A stretch of DNA of 64,000 nt. It comes from Marinomonas sp. CT5. GTDB taxonomy: Bacteria > Pseudomonadota > Gammaproteobacteria > Pseudomonadales > Marinomonadaceae. The first letter of the stretch is position 1. Each line of letters opens with the position of its first letter. A program made the translations under genes and the position numbers. This document shows, in pieces, positions 59,177 through 64,000 of the stretch. Where the stretch lies: contig NZ_CP025572.1 of NCBI RefSeq assembly GCF_018336975.1, positions 2,462,332-2,526,331 on the forward strand, in the 5' to 3' direction. The notes below the pieces were generated by a model. That model was not told the DNA's origin. It did no database searches and saw only the letters and a program-made list of their open reading frames with translations.

Positions 59177-60091
59177 CTATTGATTCAGCAAAGAAGGTTT
59201 GGACATAGACTCACGGGCCACTTCTAAAAGATGATCTACAAGCAGATTACGTATACCTCCGCGGCGCCATGCAAGACCGATATCCAGAGTCTTAGAAACA
59301 TCTAAAATACGCTTGGCCTCAACCCTATCGCCTTCAACTGACCAAGGTCGATATGTCATATCGGGCATAACAGCCACCCCCATACCAGCAGAAACCAAAC
59401 TGCGTACAGCTTCGACCGAATTACTCTTCATGGCAATATCGGGCATTGCACAAGTATCCTGCCAAATATCTCTAATACGTTGTTCCATTCCGTCTGTGGA
59501 CAATAAAATCTGCGGCTCTTTTAGAATCAAATCCATACTAAGGGATTCTTCTTCAAGCAGTTGATGCTCCGGAGGCAACCAAATATGGTAACGAGAATAG
59601 GTTAATACTTCCGTGTTTAACGCCGAGCGATGTTCTAAATTAGAAAGCATTAATACCGCCACATCCAGCTCTCCACTGACAAGCAAATGTTCAATGTATT
59701 CGCGTTCGTCTTCCACTACTCGGATCTTTACTTTGTGGTAAATTCGCTGAAAACGAGACAATAGATCCGCAAGATAGTAGCCCGCCACGAGACTAGTCAC
59801 ACCAATGTTCAGTTCCCCAACGATGTCATCGGTACTTTGCTGTAGACTTCGCTTGGCATTATCAACGGCACTCATAATCAAATGCGCCTGACGCAAAAAC
59901 TGATGCCCAGAGTGCGTTAACTCCATACCTTTCGCATGACGAACAAAAAGCTCAACACCCAACTCATCCTCAAGTTGTCTCAATGCCATGGTCAATGTCG
60001 ATTGTGAAATGAAAACGGTGCTTGCAGCCGCTGAAACTGACCCTGTCTCTGCAATCGCAATGAAATAGCGGATTTGACGAAGAGACATCAT
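59177..60091 (-). CDS. LysR family transcriptional regulator of the patD/ydc module
   Basis: A 304-residue LysR regulator with helix-turn-helix SVSAAASTVFISQSTLTMAL near residues 18-37 and the usual effector domain. The DNA-binding part reads QIRYFIAIAETGSVSAAAS. Effector unknown. It starts either at 60091 or at the next ATG 60088. It shares its transcript with patD and diverges from ydcS, so control of both is a natural inference. In E. coli this module is under a MocR-type regulator (YdcR). Confidence 0.9.
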   Translation of the reverse strand: MMSLRQIRYFIAIAETGSVSAAASTVFISQSTLTMALRQLEDELGVELFVRHAKGMELTHSGHQFLRQAHLIMSAVDNAKRSLQQSTDDIVGELNIGVTSLVAGYYLADLLSRFQRIYHKVKIRVVEDEREYIEHLLVSGELDVAVLMLSNLEHRSALNTEVLTYSRYHIWLPPEHQLLEEESLSMDLILKEPQILLSTDGMEQRIRDIWQDTCAMPDIAMKSNSVEAVRSLVSAGMGVAVMPDMTYRPWSVEGDRVEAKRILDVSKTLDIGLAWRRGGIRNLLVDHLLEVARESMSKPSLLNQ

Positions 60092-60397
60092 AAGCGCACC
60101 CCCATAACAGCAATAAAAAAAGAAGGTTCCACTGTCATTTATTCCTTAGTAATTTCATTGTATTAACAGATATATCATAAAGCCCTTCACTACCATTATC
60201 GTTTTTTTCGATAGCTAGGATCTTTATTTTATATTTGCTATGAGCTTTTACCTATCGATATTCTGTTTTTAGCAGAATGAAGGATAAAAAAGTGAATACG
60301 CCATTCCTTGCTCTGTGCAAATAACTAGATATTAACCCTCTATGAATCAAGAAGAGGGTTGCTCTCAAAAACAGATATCTACAAAAGGACCTTCAAA
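60092..60397. promoter_or_regulatory. divergent control region between LysR gene and ydcS
   Basis: No gene lies here. Two similar palindromes are present: TATCG, seven Ts, CGATA (60197-60213) and TATCGATA (60253-60260), spaced about 51 bases centre to centre. They could be LysR operators, but that is inferred. Confidence 0.45.
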
Positions 60398-61555
60398 ATG
60401 ACACAACTACGACCACTCACAAAGATACTCTGCGTCAGCTTATTAGCTTGCAGTGCTCCCCTGTCACTCCAAGCCATTGCAGACACACCAAAAGGAGAAG
60501 GCCAAGTAGATATTATTGCTTGGCCTGGTTACATTGAGCGCGGCAGTTCTGACCCTGCTTATGATTGGGTCACTCAATTTGAGGCGAACACAGGCTGTAG
60601 CGTTAATGTCAAAACGGCGTCCACTTCTGATGAAATGGTAAGCCTGATGGCAAAAGGTGGATACGATCTTGTTACGGCCTCCGGCGACTCCTCTTTGCGC
60701 TTGATCTATGGCAAGCGTGTACAACCTATAGACACCTCGAAAATCACCTCTTGGCAGAGCATTGACCCTCGCTTACAAAATGCGCCTTGGCATACCGTTA
60801 AGGGCAAGCATTATGGTGTGCCTTTTCAATGGGGGCCAAATCTTTTAATGTACAATACGAATACGTTTAAAACCGCTCCAACCAGTTGGGATATTGTCTA
60901 TAAAGAAATGACTCTTCCTGATGGCAAAAGCAATAAAGGTCGAGTACAAGCTTATGATGGACCTATCTATATTGCCGATGCGGCACTTTACCTGAAATCC
61001 ACTCGCCCAGATTTAGAAATCAAAGACCCATATGAATTAAATGAAACACAGTATGCTGCGGTTCTTCAACTTCTTCGCCAGCAACATAAACTAATCCATC
61101 GCTATTGGCATGATTACAACGTTCAAATGAGCGACTTCAAAAACGAAGGTGTGGTTGCCTCGAGCGCTTGGCCTTTCCAAGCCAACAGCTTAATTGCATC
61201 AGGAGAACCCATCGCCACAACCATTCCTAAAGAAGGCGTTACAGGTTGGGCTGATACCACCATGCTAGCTAGCAACACTAAACATCCTATCTGTGCATAC
61301 AAATGGCTTAACTGGTCTATCAAACCCAAAGTACAAGGCGACGTAGCGGCTTGGTTTGGCTCTGTCCCTGCGGTACCTAAAGCCTGCGAAAACAATGCGT
61401 TATTAGGGGAAAATGGCTGTGAAAGCAATGGCTCTAATGATTTTGAAAAAGTGTCGTTTTGGAAAACACCAGTATCAAATTGTTCGACCCAAGGAAAGTG
61501 CGTTTCATATAGCAGATGGACTCAAGACTACATCGCAATAATGGGCGGAAGATAG
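60398..61555 (+). CDS. ydcS: YdcS-type polyamine ABC transporter substrate-binding protein
   Basis: A 385-residue periplasmic binding protein. A signal peptide (residues 1-28) is followed by VDIIAWPGYIERGSSDPAYDW, nearly as in E. coli YdcS, and later TSDEMVSLMAKGGYDLVTASGD, GVPFQWGPNLLMYNT and GVTGWADTTML. YdcS binds polyamine-like ligands and has a reported side activity in polyhydroxybutyrate synthesis. The ATG at 60398 has AAGGA 8 bases upstream, whereas 60359 does not. A long hairpin separates it from ydcT. Confidence 0.94.
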   Translation: MTQLRPLTKILCVSLLACSAPLSLQAIADTPKGEGQVDIIAWPGYIERGSSDPAYDWVTQFEANTGCSVNVKTASTSDEMVSLMAKGGYDLVTASGDSSLRLIYGKRVQPIDTSKITSWQSIDPRLQNAPWHTVKGKHYGVPFQWGPNLLMYNTNTFKTAPTSWDIVYKEMTLPDGKSNKGRVQAYDGPIYIADAALYLKSTRPDLEIKDPYELNETQYAAVLQLLRQQHKLIHRYWHDYNVQMSDFKNEGVVASSAWPFQANSLIASGEPIATTIPKEGVTGWADTTMLASNTKHPICAYKWLNWSIKPKVQGDVAAWFGSVPAVPKACENNALLGENGCESNGSNDFEKVSFWKTPVSNCSTQGKCVSYSRWTQDYIAIMGGR

Positions 61556-61595
61556 CCGCCCTCTTCTCTCAATCTTAATGATAAAAACGTCTTAT

Positions 61596-61642
61596 CGCTT
61601 CTGGTTGTGACTTATAACGCTACAAATTCACAACCAGAGGCG
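61596..61642 (+). repeat. 15-base intercistronic hairpin between ydcS and ydcT
   Basis: CGCTTCTGGTTGTGA (61596-61610) pairs with TCACAACCAGAGGCG (61628-61642) apart from one G-U, round a 17-base loop. No T run follows. Such structures after a binding-protein gene usually protect the upstream mRNA and lower downstream expression. Confidence 0.78.
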
Positions 61643-61665
61643 CATATCAATCAATGAGGAATAAA

Positions 61666-62679
61666 ATGAATACGTCTGTCGAGTTTATTAATGTCCGTCG
61701 CCAATTTGGAGATGTGACAGCCGTTAACGATGTGTCCATCAAGATCAACGAAGGCGAGTTTTTCTCTATGCTCGGTCCATCTGGATCAGGAAAAACGACT
61801 TGCCTTCGACTCATAGCTGGCTTTGAACAAGCCAACAGCGGAAGCATTTTGATTCACGGCCAAGATGCAACCAAACAGCCACCTTACCAGCGAGATGTTA
61901 ATACGGTCTTTCAAGACTACGCACTATTCCCCCACATGAACATTCATGACAACGTCGCTTATGGTTTGATGGTAAAAGGCGTCTCTCGATCAGAGCGCAA
62001 CAGCAGAGCACTAGAAGCTCTAAAAATGGTAGCACTAGATGATTATGGAGACCGTAAACCCTCGCAGCTTTCTGGTGGCCAACGTCAACGTGTTGCTCTT
62101 GCTCGCGCACTGGTCAATCGACCTAGAGTGCTACTGTTAGACGAGCCCCTAGGTGCACTAGACCAAAAACTCAGAGAACAAATGCAGTCTGAACTCAAAT
62201 CATTACAACGAAAATTAGGAATCACTTTCATTTTTGTCACCCATGACCAAAGTGAAGCGTTGTCTATGTCTGATCGAGTTGCTGTCTTTAATAACGGTAA
62301 AATTGAACAGGTTGATTCGGCAAGAGCCCTTTATAATCAGCCAAAAACACGTTTTGTGGCTGAATTTGTTGGTACTTCAAATGTGATTTCAGGCTCTTTC
62401 GCACATTCTTTAATCGGGCAAAATCGCACTTTTTCGATCCGGCCAGAACATATTATGCTCAATGAAAAGAGTGATGAAAAACTCATCACTACCGAAGGCA
62501 CCATCAGCGAAATTCTCTATCACGGGGCCAATACTCGATTTGATATCAAGCTAAAATCGGGAGAAACAATCAGCTCCCAACGCCCCAATAATGCCCTATC
62601 TGAAAGTTTGGTAAGTGGTAGTACTGTCAGTGTCAGCTGGCCTGAATCCTCAATGATTATGTTACATGAGGAAGCCTAA
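61666..62679 (+). CDS. ydcT: YdcT-type ABC transporter ATPase
   Basis: A 337-residue ATPase of the spermidine/putrescine importer group. Walker A GPSGSGKTT (residues about 38-46), signature LSGGQRQRVALARAL, Walker B LLLDEPLGALD and the switch HDQSEALSMSD are complete; the C-terminal TOBE-type region (about 245-337) follows. I start at 61666, with GAGGA upstream, and not at 61654. Confidence 0.94.
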   Translation: MNTSVEFINVRRQFGDVTAVNDVSIKINEGEFFSMLGPSGSGKTTCLRLIAGFEQANSGSILIHGQDATKQPPYQRDVNTVFQDYALFPHMNIHDNVAYGLMVKGVSRSERNSRALEALKMVALDDYGDRKPSQLSGGQRQRVALARALVNRPRVLLLDEPLGALDQKLREQMQSELKSLQRKLGITFIFVTHDQSEALSMSDRVAVFNNGKIEQVDSARALYNQPKTRFVAEFVGTSNVISGSFAHSLIGQNRTFSIRPEHIMLNEKSDEKLITTEGTISEILYHGANTRFDIKLKSGETISSQRPNNALSESLVSGSTVSVSWPESSMIMLHEEA

Positions 62680-62683
62680 GATC

Positions 62684-63619
62684 ATGTCTCAGCTTACAAG
62701 TAACAAAAGATCCATCCTACAAAGTTTCTCGGATACATTATACCGTCATCCAAACGCGTATTTGCTCTTGTTATTGTCGCTTCCACTACTTTGGTTTGGC
62801 CTCATTTATATCGGCTCATTGCTCAATTTACTCTGGCAAAGTTTCTATTCGTTTGACGACTTCACCATGACGGTCATGCCGGACTTGACCCTAGCAAACT
62901 TTAAAAACCTTTTTCAGCCAGGTAACTACGACATCATTGTTCGTACAGTAACCATGGCCATTAGTGTTTCAGTTTTTAGCGCCATTATTGCCTTTCCCAT
63001 AGCTTATTACATGGCTCGCTATGCAAGCGGCAAGACCAAAGCATTTTTCTATATTGCAGTCATGCTACCAATGTGGACAAGCTACATTGTAAAAGCCTAT
63101 GCATGGACGCTCATGCTGAGTAATGACGGGGTATTGCAGTGGTTTATTAACTTTCTTGCACTAAACCATGTTTTACAAATGATTCTGGACATTCCAGACA
63201 TTGGTGGTAATACGCTTTCCACCTCTCATTTAGGGCGTTTCCTTGTATTCACATACATTTGGTTACCTTTCATGATTCTCCCAATACAAGCGTCATTGGA
63301 GCGTTTACCACACTCCGTTCTCAATGCTTCTTCTGACCTTGGAGCGAAACCATCACAAACATTTCGACATGTCATATTACCCCTGTCGATTCCAGGTGTG
63401 GCTGCGGGCTCGATTTTTACCTTTTGTCTCACTTTAGGCGACTACATCATTCCGCAATTGGTTGGGCCTCCAGGCTTTTTCCTTGGCAACATGGTTTATG
63501 CACAACAGGGCTCGATTGGTAATATGCCAATGGCAGCCGCTTTTACAATGGTACCTATTATTTTGATTGCCATTTATCTTCGCTTAGCAAAACGTTTGGG
63601 GGCTTTCGATGCACTCTAA
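62684..63619 (+). CDS. ydcU: YdcU-type ABC transporter permease
   Basis: A 311-residue membrane permease with about six helices and the cytoplasmic loop [25 protein letters not shown] (in part) that contacts the ATPase. The start 62684 follows the ydcT stop by 4 bases; an ATG at 62666 lies inside ydcT. It pairs with ydcV. Confidence 0.92.
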   Translation: MSQLTSNKRSILQSFSDTLYRHPNAYLLLLLSLPLLWFGLIYIGSLLNLLWQSFYSFDDFTMTVMPDLTLANFKNLFQPGNYDIIVRTVTMAISVSVFSAIIAFPIAYYMARYASGKTKAFFYIAVMLPMWTSYIVKAYAWTLMLSNDGVLQWFINFLALNHVLQMILDIPDIGGNTLSTSHLGRFLVFTYIWLPFMILPIQASLERLPHSVLNASSDLGAKPSQTFRHVILPLSIPGVAAGSIFTFCLTLGDYIIPQLVGPPGFFLGNMVYAQQGSIGNMPMAAAFTMVPIILIAIYLRLAKRLGAFDAL

Positions 63620-64000
63620 TACACGCGCTCCTTGGTGGCTAACTTCTTTAGCGTGGGGAGGATTATTCTTTCTCCATTTCCCGATTATGATTATTGGCAT
63701 TTACGCCTTTAATACAGAAGAGTCCGCCTTCAGCTTTCCACCAAAAGGTTTTACTTTGCATTGGTTTGATTTAGCCATGCAGCGCGCTGACATTTTCGAT
63801 GCGCTTGGACTCTCTATGAAAGTGGCTTTTATGGCCACCATTATCGCTATTATTCTGGGTACAATGGCTGCTGCAGCTATGTATCGTCGAGCTTTTTTTG
63901 GTAAAGACACTCTTACCTTAGTTCTTATTATCCCTATTGCCCTACCAGGCATAGTGACAGGGCTAGCTTTATTAAGCACCTTTAAAAGACTTGATATTGA
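63609..64000 (+). CDS. ydcV: YdcV-type ABC transporter permease, 5' part (cut by window edge)
   Basis: The frame opens with ATG 11 bases before the ydcU stop and is open to the right edge. About 130 residues are visible: a first membrane helix ([16 protein letters not shown]), the periplasmic [13 protein letters not shown], then two more helices with [18 protein letters not shown] text. This is the second permease of the PotC-like pair. The C-terminal part with the coupling loop lies outside the window. Confidence 0.9.
   Translation, partial: MHSNTRAPWWLTSLAWGGLFFLHFPIMIIGIYAFNTEESAFSFPPKGFTLHWFDLAMQRADIFDALGLSMKVAFMATIIAIILGTMAAAAMYRRAFFGKDTLTLVLIIPIALPGIVTGLALLSTFKRLDI

Overview
The window is a stretch of chromosome from a gammaproteobacterium, most likely Marinomonas or a close relative in the Oceanospirillales. 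I base this on the gene set: a rod-type minCDE, a stand-alone second EF-G, SbcB plus SbcCD, HtpG and a class I fumarase. The 5' end of a 16S rRNA gene at the left edge, with its V1 hairpin, and the AT-rich base composition agree with it. No database was consulted, so the genus is an inference.

Layout. 1-431: 5' end of a 16S rRNA gene on the minus strand, its leader with a boxA element and a sigma70-type promoter, placed directly beside the terminator of a fumarase gene. 432-9175: fumarase, a large unassigned protein with DUF2786-like repeats, a HIT protein, an SMP-30/gluconolactonase-type protein, proS, an ArsC-like reductase, a WrbA-like flavoprotein and a CysB-type regulator. 9284-18517: a sulfur and biosynthesis group (TSUP exporter, aroF-type DAHP synthase, nfuA, a sulfite reductase hemoprotein overlapping a DUF934 gene), an SH3/coiled-coil membrane-anchored protein, a cation/proton antiporter and a stand-alone EF-G. 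18662-23069: Tas-like aldo/keto reductase, a diheme cytochrome c peroxidase lipoprotein and minCDE. 23369-29295: sbcDC and an unusual [2Fe-2S] protein.

29296-33346 is the most accessory-looking part. It holds an NTF2-like protein, a stand-alone DUF262-HNH protein of the kind found in anti-phage systems, two GNAT acetyltransferases and two intergenic stretches of about 480 bases each that are rich in palindromes and carry no credible gene. 33427-44224 returns to housekeeping: pepD, gor, a membrane protein, xthA, an ArsR-type regulator, an alpha/beta hydrolase, an exported ATP-dependent DNA ligase (LigE type), htpG, an O-methyltransferase and a DUF599 protein. A tRNA-Leu(UAG) follows at 44396.

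44614-57554: pyrC, a DeaD-type RNA helicase, an AI-2E family permease, sbcB, ychJ, then a three-gene signalling operon on the minus strand (periplasmic molybdopterin-fold protein, hybrid histidine kinase, HD-GYP response regulator), then YdhF-like aldo/keto reductase and aroA. 57709-64000: a putrescine/GABA module. A LysR regulator and patD (gamma-aminobutyraldehyde dehydrogenase) read left, and ydcSTUV, a polyamine-type ABC importer, reads right. ydcV runs off the window.

How parts work together. CysB, the TSUP exporter and the sulfite reductase suggest linked sulfur assimilation. SbcB, SbcCD, XthA and LigE are DNA-processing enzymes but are not in one operon. The kinase/HD-GYP operon most likely converts a periplasmic signal into cyclic-di-GMP breakdown. 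The ydc/pat module imports a polyamine-like substrate and oxidises the aldehyde made from it. Several genes use GTG or TTG starts (minD, minE, sbcB, the SH3 protein, the alpha/beta hydrolase, probably the HD-GYP regulator and one GNAT).
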